Assembly: GCA_018342105.1 (NCBI GenBank)
Contig: JAFIRS010000222.1
Span: 806,001-870,000 of the forward strand
Direction: 5' to 3'
From: Gonioctena quinquepunctata
Lineage: Eukaryota; Arthropoda; Insecta; Coleoptera; Chrysomelidae
DNA: 64,000 nt
The notes below the pieces were generated by a model. The model searched no databases and was not told the origin of the DNA. It saw only the letters and a program-made list of their open reading frames with translations. Made by a program: the position numbers and the translations under genes. Positions 31,877 through 44,104 of the stretch are shown here, piece by piece (the first letter of the stretch is position 1; the number at the start of each line of letters is the position of its first letter).

Positions 31877-33285
31877 CTGAAATGGGGAACGAATGAGTTA
31901 CTTAACAGTCCTTTGTTAGCGAGTACATCAAAAATGTTCATTATGGCAGTTAGCATATACAGTGTCACTGTTAAGTCCGCATCACATGGGATTTTTTTTT
32001 CGTCATTCAGTTTCCCCAAATTTAGCGTTCATGAACAGTTTTTGCTTTGAAAATAATGCAAAATGGCGTTTACGACTTTTTCAATTGATCGGCTGCACCT
32101 GTCAAATTTGACATGTTTTTTTCAAGAAAATTAGAAAAAGTTACGTTATTTCTCAATATTTCGAAAAATATATGAAAAAGTTGTTTATTTTTAGGTTTCC
32201 TACCGACCCACCAAATTCGAACTAATTTGGAAAATTTTTTGGTTTTCTTAACCTTACAATTTTTCGGTTAATTCAAATTTCATAAAATCTGAAAATACCA
32301 TTTGAGACATAATACACTCAGCTACTGAAAGGATTGTTTTCTGCTTAAACATGTTTCTAATCGGATATTCAAATAAACAATAATCAGAACAATGAAAATA
32401 TGCTAAAATTATGTCATACTTGATGCAAAGTGGCTCTAATTTTAACATTCCACACAGCAAAACTCGCTTTATTGATTTTAATCGCATTCAAAAGGGCATT
32501 TCAGTTAAGTGACATAACTCTGAATATTTCAAATCAATTTGCCCATCAAATTCTTGCTAATTCAATTATTCTCCAAACTAATACTCAAAAATCAATCATC
32601 AAGGTGCTATTGAGCTAAGAAGTATGCTATGGAAACAACTGAATTGAATGTAATGGAAATTGAAATAACAAGGTTGAAATCATGAAGAGTAATTTTTTTC
32701 AAGTAGTAGAGTAAAAATTCTGACTTTGCAGGAACAAATATTGCGGATATTTTTAATATGTGAACAAGATTATCTCAAGTTCACATCGACGGGTTCAGTG
32801 CAAAATACTTTTAAAAGACCTTATAATTCAAGAGTTTATGATGAACTCAATTAAGTGTAGCTTGATGTAATAGAGCATGGACAAACTAGTATAACATATA
32901 TTTGCTAAAAGGGAAGCCATGAGATTTTTTTACACAATGATAAATTCAAGCCGTTCAAACCAAAATTTAAAAAAAACTTTGAAAGATCAACATTTTGACA
33001 GTTAGATTTCTCTTTTTGGTTGCAACAGAAGAAAATGCAAAGTTTCCATGTCAAATTTAATGGGCAGACGAGCCAACTTTTACCTCAAATGGGGTAGACA
33101 ATTCACAAAACTGTAGGTGGTGGGCACAAGAAAACCCAAAGTATGTGTGTGACGAGATCAATATTCTTTCAAGACAAATGTGTGGTGCGGTGTTTTAAAC
33201 AACAGAGTGATTTGCCCATATTTCTTCAGGAAAATTTATATTCACAGTTTTTAAATGAAATAAGTCAAGTTTTAGTTTAAATGTG
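31877..33285. other. Intron 1 DNA of the dynein model; no gene recognised
   Basis: AT-rich sequence with short frames only. No supported repeat or motif. Confidence 0.35.
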
Positions 33286-33289
33286 ATGG

Positions 33290-34045
33290 ATCGCCAATTC
33301 ATAATTGGGCAGGTGTTAAACAATGTATCTTGGAACTCTTACTTATGGGGACAACACCCCCACCGAGAACCAGTAAGATGGCGGGCATTGACATTGCCCA
33401 GGTGAATATTCAACACGCAAGGCAGCCTCGGCGGTGATCTCTAGAACGTTTACCAAAAACCAATTAGGGATTGTGCTAATCCAAGAACCTTGGGTCTACA
33501 AAAACCAGGTAAGGGGCTTCACCTGTCAGGACTCCAAAGTAATATATCACATTAGTGAGAATACACCCAGAACATGCATTGAAGGAAAAACCCTAATTAC
33601 TTTTGTCCTTCAGAATTCATGACGAGAGATCTTGTCCCTATCCGAGCCTACCTCGGATTTAAGAATAAACGCCAGGAAGTAGTAATAGCTTCATGCTATA
33701 TGACAGGAGACGGGCCTGTACCGCCTCCAGAAGTCCATAGACTAGTAGAGTACTGCCAGAGGAAGAAACTGCCACTACTCCTAGGATGTGACCCCAACGC
33801 ACATAACACTGTTTGGGGCAGCAAGGACACCAACGAGAGAAGTGAGCAATCATTAGAATTTATTTTTGAAAGAAACCTTATTTTACATAACATGGGAAAC
33901 ACTCCCATGTTCGTAAAAAGGGTAAGGGAAGAAGTATTAGATATTAAAGAAAGTACACTGAGCCTAAAAGATCTAGTGATAAACTGGAGAGTATCGAGTT
34001 AACCGTCCATGTCTGATCACAGAATAATTACCTTCAGATTATTTA
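33290..34045 (+). pseudogene. Endonuclease domain of an RNase-H-type non-LTR retrotransposon
   Basis: DIAQVNIQHAK (about 33.39 kb), LGIVLIQEPWVYKNQVRGF (33.46 kb), IASCYMTGDGPVPPPEVHRL (33.68 kb), LLLGCDPNAHNTVWGSKDTN (33.77 kb) and SMSDHRIITFRLF (about 34.01 kb) are successive motifs of the apurinic-type endonuclease found in I/R1/LOA-type elements. Stops between segments, and the copy ends abruptly at about 34045 before the RT. Confidence 0.8.
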
Positions 34046-34118
34046 TTTATAAACGGGGATATCCCCAATTTGGTTAATTACATATGCAGATGAACAAAGT
34101 AAATATAAATCCTTAATA

Positions 34119-34546
34119 GAGCTCATCCAGTATTGAAACGACCGTTTGGTAGGTAGAGAGGGGGAAAACACGACTGGACACGATTTGCTGTGCTATGGCG
34201 AATCTTCACCAGTGTCTTGGCATGCAGCGTTTGAAAGGTTAAGTTTGTTTAATTAATAAATAGGTAGTGCAGTTATTTATTCAACTTTGCAATAGTTTAC
34301 TTGTTACCTTGCCAAAATGCCCAGTGGTAAGTACTATTCAGTAGCGGAAAAAGAAATAGGAGTGTTAGGAAAGTTATAGGAGTGTAAGTTCTCTACGTCT
34401 CGTGAATCGCCTATACCAAATAATTTGATACGCCTATGGAATTTCTATTAATAGCTATAGTTAGACAATGGTTCGGGTATCTTGGATAAAAATTGGTTGT
34501 TAGGTGGGGGAAGGCCAAAGTGGTCGTTTCAATACTGGATGAGCTC
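34119..34546. mobile_element. 428-bp MITE with 25-bp perfect TIRs and TA target duplication
   Basis: Both ends begin GAGCTCATCCAGTATTGAAA followed by CGACC, perfectly inverted for 25 bp, and are flanked by TA (34117-34118 and 34547-34548). That fits the Tc1/mariner superfamily. There is no internal ORF. Related sequence (the CCCCCTCTCTACCTACC block) is at about 37.64 kb in the other orientation. Confidence 0.85.
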
Positions 34547-34888
34547 TACTAACTAACTAACTAAGACAAAAACAACAACAACAACAAAAACAATTCTGAC
34601 TAAGTTAGGTAAAAACAGATGAATATTTACACAATAAGATCTGTCAATTGAGATATAAATGCACTACGAGTATCAAAGAAATCAAGGAAATGGTTATACT
34701 GGTTTGCTAGACTACAGGATCTCGAATTGAATGTGTGTTGCCGTAATTGGTACTGATAAAAGATATATTGAAAGTAATAGTTGAGCGAGTGATCCTAGGT
34801 GGGACATGGATACCGATTTTATTAAGTAGTTAGGGGCATGGTATAAACGAATTTAAGATGCCATACAGTATTTTTAGTCTAAGAGCCG
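34547..34888. other. CTAA and CAA microsatellites, otherwise nothing recognised
   Basis: (CTAA)4 at about 34550-34565 is followed by (CAA)n to 34600, then plain AT-rich DNA up to the palindrome. Confidence 0.5.
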
Positions 34889-36456
34889 GTGGGAGATCGA
34901 CCTTCACCGATCTGATAACTCGATGAGACATATTTTTTATCAAATATAATTTATAAACAAATATGCCTATGATAACTTGCCTATCGAAAAGTGTTCATAG
35001 CTATTTTTAATTGAATTAATTTTAATCAATTTTCTTTCATCACCTTCACTCTTTTGATAACCGAATGAGTATCATCTCAACTGATAGTTTTTAACACTCA
35101 GAATATGCCTAGGTAGGCTTGCCTACTTATTTCTGTGCATGGCTACCTGGCAAGCAGATGTGAACAGGTAAGTCAATATAGGTAACTACACCGATCTGTT
35201 AACCAATCGAAATTGATATCATAGGTAAGATAATTTAATTACAAAACCAATCGTATAGGCTTGCCTGCAAAAAATCGTACCTAAAATATTATTGCCAAGC
35301 TATAAAGTCTTAGAATTTTAGCTATTTTATAGGTGCGAGAGAGAAAGTAGAGCGTCCGAGGTCCGTGTGATAAGACAGGACACAACATAGCAGCTGCACA
35401 CTACCTGACCGTTGAGTGTATCCGAGTGCGCATGCTCGTATACATGTGAGTGACAGTGACAGCATTTATTTACACTCGACAGTAATTTTGAATTCTAATT
35501 TATTATAACTCTAATTTCGATCATAATTTTTTATTATTTCACACTATATATACTTACAGCTATGAAATAATCAAAAATAAATAATTTAATATATTAATAA
35601 ATTTAAAAAAAAATTCAACAATTTTTTTTTCATTTAAAGCTAAATTATAAAATTTAAAGATGATGAAAAAATCTATATTTTTTATTTAAAATTAAATAAA
35701 TAATAATTTGTTTATTATTTAAAATAAAAATAAATGCTGTAAAGCGGGAAAGAATAAGTGTTACTTTTAAAATTTTAGTATAATAAATTAAAAAAATCAT
35801 CAATATAGAAAAATAAAATTTAATACATTTATGTAGTTAAAAGCGTTCATTACAAAGCATATAAAAGAGTTCAAAATTACTGCCGAGTGTGAATAAATGC
35901 TGTTACTGTCACTCACATGTACACGAGCATGCGCACTCGGATACATTCAACGGTCAGGTAGTGTGCAGCTGCTATGTTGTGCCCTGTTCTATCACACGGG
36001 CCTCGGACGCTCTACTTTCTCTCTCGCACCTATCAAATAGCTAAAATTCTAAAACTTGGCTTGGCAATAATATGTTATGTACGATTTTTTGCAGGCAAGC
36101 CTATACGATTGGTTTTGTAATTAAATTATCTTACCTATGATATCAATTTCGATTGGTTAACAGATCGGTGTAGTTACCTATATTGACTTACCTGTTCACA
36201 TCTGCTTGCCAGGTAGCCATGCACAGAAATAAGTAGGCAAGCCTACCTAGGCATATTCTGTGTGTTGAGGTGAAACTCATCCGGTTATCAAAAGAGTGAA
36301 GGTGATGAAAGAAAATTGATTAAAATTAATTCAATTAAAAATAGCTATGAACACTTTTCGATAAGCAAGTTATCATGGGCATATTTGTTTATAAATTATA
36401 TTTGATAAAAAATATGTCTCATCGAGTTATCAGATCGGTGAAGGTCGACCTCCCAC
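34889..36456. mobile_element. 1.57-kb near-perfect palindrome (long-TIR foldback element)
   Basis: Arms 34889-35494 and 35870-36456 are reverse complements at well over 90% by eye, starting GTGGGAGATCGACCTTCACC and containing GTAGGCTTGCCTAC and GCATGCTCGT blocks. The spacer of about 375 bp is very AT-rich. No ORF and no clear target duplication found. It lies in dynein intron 1. Transcription through it would give a ~600-bp double-stranded hairpin. Confidence 0.85.
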
Positions 36457-37141
36457 AGTCTCCTCTACTATTTCAGATCTTTCTGCTTGCGACTGGTTGT
36501 AACTGACATCAGATTCAACTCGGTTCGCAGATTTACATAGTCAATGGCGTTGACTAGAATAAATTAATTACTCGAATAAGTGTGCCATTCATGAGATCAA
36601 CTTTTCCGATTCCATATATTTTCACAAAACTCAACTACTTCGTCGAAGATTTGATACAAAAACTTTCCAAATGAAAAATAGGCAAATTTCCTTTGAAATT
36701 AATAATAATGATAATCATATCACTCAAAGAACATACTTATCGATATGCGATCGGAGGAATTATGATTATTGTACCTACATTTCAAACACAGAATGTAATA
36801 TAACCTACAAATATTTCTGTGCCTACTTTGGATTACTCACTTTTCTCGAACAAAATCCACCCAACAATCATTATTTTAAAATTATAATATATTTTTCAAT
36901 TTAATGTTGTTAATAAATAGTCTCTTGCCTGCAAACAGCGGCTATCCACTTTTCTCTCTGTTCTTTCTGTCACCATTGCCCCGGAAAAGGATAAAAACTA
37001 TCAGTATAGAACTCAGCTCAGGATTTTTATACTCAGAATTCGAGCAACCAACGACGTTACAAATTCTTTTTAATCTATTTTTTTTTACAAAAACTGCACT
37101 GAAATCCATACTGGCTACACTATACGACAAGCTCTAGAGTG
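36457..37141. other. No gene recognised
   Basis: Short frames only (36671-36904, 36904-37137) with no recognisable features. Confidence 0.35.
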
Positions 37142-37308
37142 CATTAGGCTTGTTTTGCTTCACAGTTCTAGCGATTCTGAACCGTTCAAAACAGTCGCAC
37201 ACTCGTATATTCAAAGTGGGCTCGCACGAAGTTTTCCATGCCACGACTGTCCCACTGCTTTGAACCGATTCAGAACCATTCTGACTGCGAACCAAAACAA
37301 ACCTAATG
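37142..37308. repeat. 167-bp imperfect hairpin
   Basis: CATTAGGCTTGTTTTGCTTC at the left end pairs with the complement ending at CCTAATG 37308. A second block, GATTCTGAACCGTTCAAA, pairs with TTTGAACCGATTCAGAA. Could be a tiny MITE. Frames on both strands here are mirror shadows of the hairpin. Confidence 0.6.
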
Positions 37309-37539
37309 TTTGCAAGTTTGTCCTTTCCCGAATTAATGAAAAGTTCCTCCCGAAGATGTCCGAAGCAAAGCTTCCATAGGCGTACCAAATGATTCAGTAA
37401 AAGTGGCACACAAGACATATCATGAATTTCCTAGCATTCGCCATAATTTCTTTCTTCAGCTAGTGAAAAGTAATTAGCCCAGACCCCAGGGCATTTTTGC
37501 AAGGTAACAGTAAACAAAATTGAATAAACTACACTAGAT

Positions 37540-37690
37540 ATCCACTTATTAACCTAACAAACGTAGCGTTTCAACCACTGCATGTCATGACATGACACTG
37601 CTGCCTGCAACATGATGACAATCATGTCCACTCATGTTTTCCCCCTCTCTACCTACCATTGTACTGTCCCAATACCTGAATTCACTCTAC
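37540..37690 (-). repeat. Diverged relative of the 428-bp MITE
   Basis: ATGTTTTCCCCCTCTCTACC followed by TACC is shared with the left interior of the element at 34119 in reverse orientation, followed by a diverged TIR (GTCCCAATACCTGAATTC). Confidence 0.4.
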
Positions 37691-37879
37691 ACTCTCCCCC
37701 GAAATTCAAAAATATCAACGAACGGTGGCGCTGTCAGCTGTCAACATACTTCGACTCCCGATATTGGTAAGAAAATGAGAGATTAAATATTTTTGTCAAT
37801 CTTTCAACATCCGCCATTTAGAAACTAATGGATCGATTTGGACCAACTTCAACCATATCATTCATTATCTTCAATTTTT

Positions 37880-38790
37880 TTTTCTGTAAAATCCATAGTT
37901 ATGCAAGTTTTTGAGTCAAAGTTGGAACGCATGCTTTTTCTGCGAATAACTCAAAAACAATTAATCCTATGTGAAAAATTGTTATTTTAAAAGTTGTAGA
38001 GCGGAAAATTTTCTACAAATTATGTTATGATTTTTTTTTCTTTCTACAATAGTTTTCGCACAGTAGATAGCTAAACGAAAATTATTTTCATACAATGAGA
38101 CTGAGGCAAGGAACAAGAACAGTGGCAAGGTAAACGAGGAGCAGAGAGATGATTTCCGAAAGAATTTGTTGTAAAAAATGAGGGGCCATTGGCAGGAATA
38201 AAAAATCGATGAACGGGGGTCAGGAGAGGGTTGACGATAGGCAAAGGTAATAAAGGGATGAAGGATAATTGTCAGGTGAATTCGGGAGAACTGTGGAGTG
38301 ATTCAAGAACGACTGGGGGGGGGGGTTAAAGCCCGAAGAAAGGCTGAATGATTTGGAAAATCTTGTAATGATTTTTTTAAAGAATAATGAGTGTTATTGC
38401 TTTTTTTATTTGAATATTTCTTTACATAATCGATCATATTTATTTTAATTTCCTCATATAATGTACATTGTAATAAGTTAAAATACATTAGTAATTCACA
38501 TTATTTATTTTATTCTTCTTATTTTTGATGGGCCTGGTGCTAATTGCATCTAATACCTCTACACAATCCAGTCAATTTACCTGTTCTGTGCATCTGTCAT
38601 CATTATATGTGAAGAATTTCGTTTGGCTTTCTACTGTGCCAAAACTATTGTAGATAGGAAAAAAGTTTAGAACAAAATTTGTAAACAATTCTATAAAACT
38701 TTTAAAATAAGTATTTTTCACGTAGAATCAATTGTTTTTGAATTTTCGCAGAAAATGCATGCGACACAACGAACATTCAATATTAAAAAA
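37880..38790. mobile_element. Non-autonomous DNA transposon with ~180-bp inverted ends
   Basis: 37880-38085 and 38625-38785 are diverged inverted copies sharing GAGCGGAAAATTTTCTACAA-type blocks: TTCTGCGAATAACTCAAAAA / TTTTTGAATTTTCGCAGAAA, and TTTCTACAATAGTTTTCGCA / GCCAAAACTATTGTAGA. The middle is a G-rich, non-coding filler (AAGGAACAAGAACAGTGGCA region). No transposase. Confidence 0.65.
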
Positions 38791-40756
38791 AAAAAATCTC
38801 TTGTATTTTGCGCGTCCGACAAACCGTTGAGAAAACTCGTTTTTCAAGATGGCCGCTAACGCACCCCCCTGTGCCGCGCCAACTCAGAGTTATACTCAGA
38901 TTCAACCCCCCTATCACGTGGAAAAAAAATCGCTACTGTAGCCTCATGTTTTACGGCGGCCATTTTATTTCCCTGAACTATTATGTAACACATTAGGCTT
39001 TAACGAATGAATCGATACGAGTCTGGAATATGAAGATGATGTCCGCTAAAGCCATTTGTGTACGAGTAGCATACATTTTTTTGTATTAGCTTTCCAAATA
39101 AACTGAACGGAAACGCAACACATATTTTCTCACTGTGCTTACAGATTTTTTTCTGACTAATCGTGAAATATTGTTCACTCCTATATTAAGGCATTTTTGA
39201 GAAATGCTAATAGACATTTTTTAGAAAATATATTTTTAGGGGTTTTTCCATCCAATTTTTTACGGCAAATTGAGTTGACATATTTTTCTGAAAATTTTAG
39301 AAGACCAGTCTATAGACATTTTGAGAGGAATATTTGCAGAAGTTTAAAAATATATGTTTATCAGCTTTTTCCAGTATATTATTCTCAATTTTGAAGTCAC
39401 AAAATAAAACAGAGGACCTGGAAAATTCATGGAGAAAAACAATACACTAAATTTCCATTGGTTTAGGTGCAAATTTCTGCAAAGATCGGACAGACACATG
39501 CGCGCATAAATATATTTTTTTATTTTCATAATTACTCCTTCAAAATATGTGTCAAAAGAACTCTTGCATTATGATATACATTTTCAATTGTCATCCATAC
39601 CATATGTGGTGTAAGGTGGTAGCTTTGCAAAAATGTAGCTACTTGAAATATTAGTGTTTATTGTTCCTGAATAAAGTATTTCAAAAAAATATTTCAAATA
39701 ATCTATATGATTCTGTCTCCTAAAACTTTTTTAGAATACTAATTATAAGTTTTCTTATTTAACAAATTTCATTCCACTTAAGTGGCGACTTTAAATCAAG
39801 TCCCCTAAAATGGCATTTGTGGAGCGTGTGCAAAAAAACTACAATTTTTTTTAATACACGCTTTATTAGCTTCACCTGTAGGTATGTGTATGTATGTATG
39901 TATGAATGTAGATAATAGAATCTTTGAAATTAATTTTCACCCACTTTCAGATGACTGAATTAATTGAAATTTTGCACACATATTAAGAACCGATGATACA
40001 ATAATTTCATAGCTATGACCTGGTATTCTCACCAAGATCATCAGAATAAAATTATTTACATTTCATAGATATGGCGAATGCGCATATTCACCAAAATGTA
40101 GCATGCATCTCATTCACCATAATTTCGAAAAACTTCCATTCCATATGAATGAATGAATCTAAGAGTTTTTCTCCCGTAGTCTTTTTTAGTCTTCTTTTAA
40201 ACTGTGTAGCAAATTTTTGTGGTCAGCCAATTTTCATAACAAAACAGTATTTGCAATATTTGCTCTAAACTCATTTGAATATTTGTTTATGTAACAAATA
40301 ACATTTAAATATATTTTTAAAATAAATCTGATGTGAAGATAATATCATTCCTTGATGGAGAGCTACCCAAGTATTTCCGAATAACTCTATTTCAATATAA
40401 ATGTTATTTCAGAGCTATGACACTGTTCCTAGATTACAATTTAGTTCCGAAAAAAAGTATAGGTGGTATGTGTTGTCCCTAGTCTGAATTATGTTTATTA
40501 CCTGAATCAACAATAAATAAAATGTTCTCTTTTATTATTGTCAAGGAAAGTCATGAGCCTAGCAGCCCCTCTTTATCAACTCTACCAACATATATAGCAA
40601 ATAGCAAAAGTCAACTGTTGAAAAATAAAATACCTTAGCGTGGGTTATTTGATGGGTGCTGAAATTTCAAGACTCCACCATGAAAATTATCATTTAATCT
40701 GACAAAATATAGATATTTTGATTAGGTTTAGTTCTGACACACCTTTTTGATTTCAG
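38791..40756. other. No gene recognised
   Basis: Intron DNA of the dynein model. A short GTAT tandem run sits at about 39880-39905. Frames up to 65 codons are low-complexity. Confidence 0.35.
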
Positions 40757-40814
40757 AGGTTCATACAATACAGGACAGGAGTTCCCACGTGAAGTATATG
40801 GAGGATGAACTGCA
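40757..40814 (+). other. Candidate 58-bp exon
   Basis: A TTTTTGATTTCAG acceptor and a CTGCA|GTAAGA donor flank VHTIQDRSSHVKYMEDEL in an open frame (phase 2 to phase 2). Both sites are good consensus. It is on the strand opposite to the dynein gene and has no partner exon that I can identify. Confidence 0.25.
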
Positions 40815-42909
40815 GTAAGAAAAATGACAAACCAAAACTTTGAAGCACAATACCAGAAGAATGAAACGGAAGCCGCACTCACGTTGTTTACTGGATGAAA
40901 TCATTCGATAAATCAAGTATCCCACAAATTACAAAATGTTTGTTTCTGAGCGAACATAACCTACTTCGTCCAAATCAAAGCTCTCCTAGCAGAGAAAGTA
41001 AATTTTCAATGATTTCATGGATAAGCCTTTCTAGTAAATGATGTTCATTTCTTTCTGAATGAAAATTCCAAAAATATGTAATATTTTTCTTTACATTTTT
41101 CATATATGTTGATGATTCTTAAGAACAGTACCTAGATTTCTGAAAGTTAATCTTCTGTTGTAAATATTTTTCACAATCTATTTAAAAGCACAGAAATTTT
41201 ACTTTTTGTGACAAACCATTTTTTTGCTCTTCCACCTGCATAGATTATTTGGGAATTTTACTTTTCACACATTGTGGAAGGTTATATATCTCAAGAATGG
41301 TTGTTCCCCCATAAGAAATAAACCTTTATCAACACTCAATCCCTCAGGTTTTTTGTTCAATATTTTCATCAGATCAGAATGAAATGAACCATAGAATTAT
41401 CCAAAATTTCATTGTTATTGGTTATTGCCTTCCACTAGAAATTTATCATAAATCCCTTTTTTGAGTGCCTTCAGAAGGTTTGCTTCATGTATACATTCAG
41501 GGTTGCTGAAATATCTATATATGTTATTCCATCAGTGTTGGAATTAGTTATAAAAACGTATATTTAAATAAAAATCAAACAAATTCTATTATATATCTTT
41601 TGTGACATAGCAATACCCCAATATACATTTTTGTTTGTACTGGCAATTGGGTTAGGAACTATTGTAGTCTCATATATCATTAAATTAATGTAATGAAAAA
41701 AAAATTAATTTTATATTGTTTGTGGTCTATTTCATATTCTCAAAGAAATACGTCGAGCTTTATAATCATTATAAAGAGGCTTTGGTAATGATTAAAGATT
41801 CAAAAAAATATTTGGTTTTCTACTCATCCTCCATTATAATATGTAAATTGGATTAAAACTCATGTGGAAATCACAGTTAATTCAATCAATAAAGAAAATG
41901 TCGATTACATTTTCGTTTTTGAACCCCACCAGATTCTTAAATTAGGAACTTTCCACCATTCATGATGGAGTTTGGAACACCTGAGCACTCACTAGAATAA
42001 TTTTCAAAGCCATACTGAAATTTCGCACAATGGACGACTTCAGAGGCAATCACAAAACTAATCAATAAAAAGCAACTTGAAACACATTTGAATAGTAAAT
42101 TTCAACTCTTTCCATATCTTTTAAATTTGAAATATTCTACTGAAGAGCTTTCCATAAGTTCGAATTTCAAACTTGTAGATTATTATTTAAGAGAAAAAAA
42201 CTTGTAAATTATTATACATGTGAATTTAAAAAATATTTCCGGCGTCACCATCGATGGTTCTGGAAAGGTAAACATGTTAGTAATGATACCTATAACCTAT
42301 AAAATGCTCCTCAATTACTAGAATTTTCTTAGGAATAGTCGAAAACGTTTTCGTTTCTGAAGACAAAAAAATTATGTGTTGTCCTGTCATTGACTCTTCG
42401 AATGTAAAGACGTTACTCATTTGTCAACTGAATGAAAAAGGTCTATTGGAAATAAGGAGTCTGTCATTCGGCTAATACCGAAAATAATATTTAAAAATGT
42501 TCCAGCTGAACTGGCATCATTTGCATACAACCCTGTACAGCTCTGAAAAAGTGAAAACAAAAATTGATGTGTTTCCATGGTTACAGTTCACAATTTGAAT
42601 CAGTTCTATATTTTATTTCTCAAAAACTGATGAAAATTATCACTTCCAACTGATTTTATTTCTATAAACAATTCTTTATGTTGTTCACATATACCGAATG
42701 TTTTTTTTAATAGGAGAATTCAGCAAGAGCAAGAACGGTAGCATAGAATGCATTTTAATGAAGGGAATTTCTTCCATATGACTCCCTGAGCTTTTAAATC
42801 GCACATAACATTCAAGCAAGGTGAGTCACAAATGTCTTCTAGGTAAATGGCACCGTACTAATTAATGCAATTCAAATTTCAGTTTTAAATAATTGGAAAG
42901 AGGACTCAC
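40815..42909. other. No gene recognised
   Basis: AT-rich intron DNA. A minus-strand stretch around 42.71-42.83 kb stays open for about 40 codons but has no recognisable features. Confidence 0.35.
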
Positions 42910-42997
42910 CTTCTGATGATTCCGAAGAAAAAAGAGAATCTTTGTTATCTCCTTCAGTCTCATTAAGGACTGGCACTGGTGTTGAAGGAGATGACAT
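42910..42997 (-). CDS. Axonemal dynein heavy chain, candidate first coding exon
   Basis: ATG at 42997 (context TTCAAAATG) opens MSSPSTPVPVLNETEGDNKD then SLFSSESSE, 29 codons plus one base, ending at a GTGAGT donor. The acidic, Ser-rich N-terminus fits the poorly conserved start of axonemal heavy chains. Its terminal G plus the AG of the 31617-31876 exon gives Glu and an uninterrupted frame (..SSESSE-E-KVDV..). An upstream in-frame ATG (43075) would add 26 hydrophobic residues and is less likely. The link over an 11-kb intron rests on phase and composition only. X-box-like sites lie 61-95 bp upstream. Confidence 0.55.
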
Positions 42998-43057
42998 TTT
43001 GAATGTTTCAAAAAAACAGTTATTGAAAAATAAAATGTAAAACAAACAACTGTTTAT

Positions 43058-43092
43058 TTCTCCAATGGCAACCAAACGGTTGTCAATGCAAC
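43058..43092 (-). promoter_or_regulatory. Two X-box-like (RFX) sites upstream of the dynein start
   Basis: Read on the gene strand, GTTGCCATTGGAGAA (43072-43058) matches RYYRYY-N(1-3)-RRNRAC at all but the last base. GTTGCATTGACAAC (43092-43079) matches at all but one position. RFX factors bind X-boxes within about 200 bp of ciliary gene starts. Identification is by consensus only. Confidence 0.45.
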
Positions 43093-44100
43093 TTGATTGA
43101 TCAATGGATGGCAGAATTGAAGCTATAGTCTAGGGGCTTGTACATTTTTAAGAAATGTATTATGATTTCTGAAAATTATAGTGTCAATTTGGTTAGCTTC
43201 AGCCACTGTTTTATATTCATTCTCAATATTAAAAACTAGGCCGATCTTGTAGCCGCACTCTGAAACAATAAGGATAACCATCTATTTAGTAAAAGACCCT
43301 TTCTATATTGAAATGTTTGAGAATGACTATGATAAAAAGAAATCCATTAGTAGATCTAACAGAAGCAACTTACAATATGTAAAGGCATGTGCTCTGAAAA
43401 GAGCATATTTATTTTAATAGTAGTGTTTTTGTGGTAGAGGATCGATCTGTTATCCCAAAAAAAAGATTTTAGCATAATAGAAGGTCTATTATTTTACTCC
43501 TATAGAAGCATTTTTATATTAAGGTACCTTTAAAGTTCAATTAAGAAATTGTATTAATGTTATTTACTTTTTTACTTTCAATTTGTTTTTTAGCAAAGAA
43601 TATGAAAGCTCATTTTTGTTGCCTTTACATAAAAGCAAATGATCTGAAAACAAATGTTTGAACCAACAGAAATATTTCATCAACCAGATCATTGTGTGGT
43701 ATATTAGATACGAAATTCATCCAAACATCTACCTCTGAACTATTTCGGATTTTATTTCACCTACTAAAATGAATGCTCTTGATATTTTATTGCTCCCCTC
43801 TGAGGCCCACTACTTGATCTCATTTTCTGCGATTTGAGAAACAATCTATTTTTTTAATTGGTTTAACTGCAACTGCATTTGATAATCTGAATTCAATAAA
43901 AAAAAAGGACAAAAATTATCTTGAAAAATAATTTTAAATTATTATGGTGTTCATTTCTGGGCATTTTCAAGGCATTTGGTTTAGGATATACGAACCAGGG
44001 GCTAATACACCAGGCGTCCTGTACTATCCGTATACGATAATTCAACTTGAAGTTTTGAAAAATTCAACTTGAAATAGCTTAATAAACCTGATAATTGAAA
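43093..44100. other. No gene recognised
   Basis: Region upstream of the dynein start; AT-rich with no supported gene or repeat. Confidence 0.35.
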
Positions 44101-44104
44101 TTAG

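Noticed and set aside
36942..37418. Four overlapping frames on both strands around the 37.2-kb hairpin
   Set aside because: Mirror translations of an inverted repeat; no protein features.
40694..40882. A minus-strand frame ending HPPYTSRGNS..NIYILSD as a dynein exon
   Set aside because: It would join exon 1 in frame only to end at a stop, and skipping it gives a perfect exon 1-exon 2 phase match.
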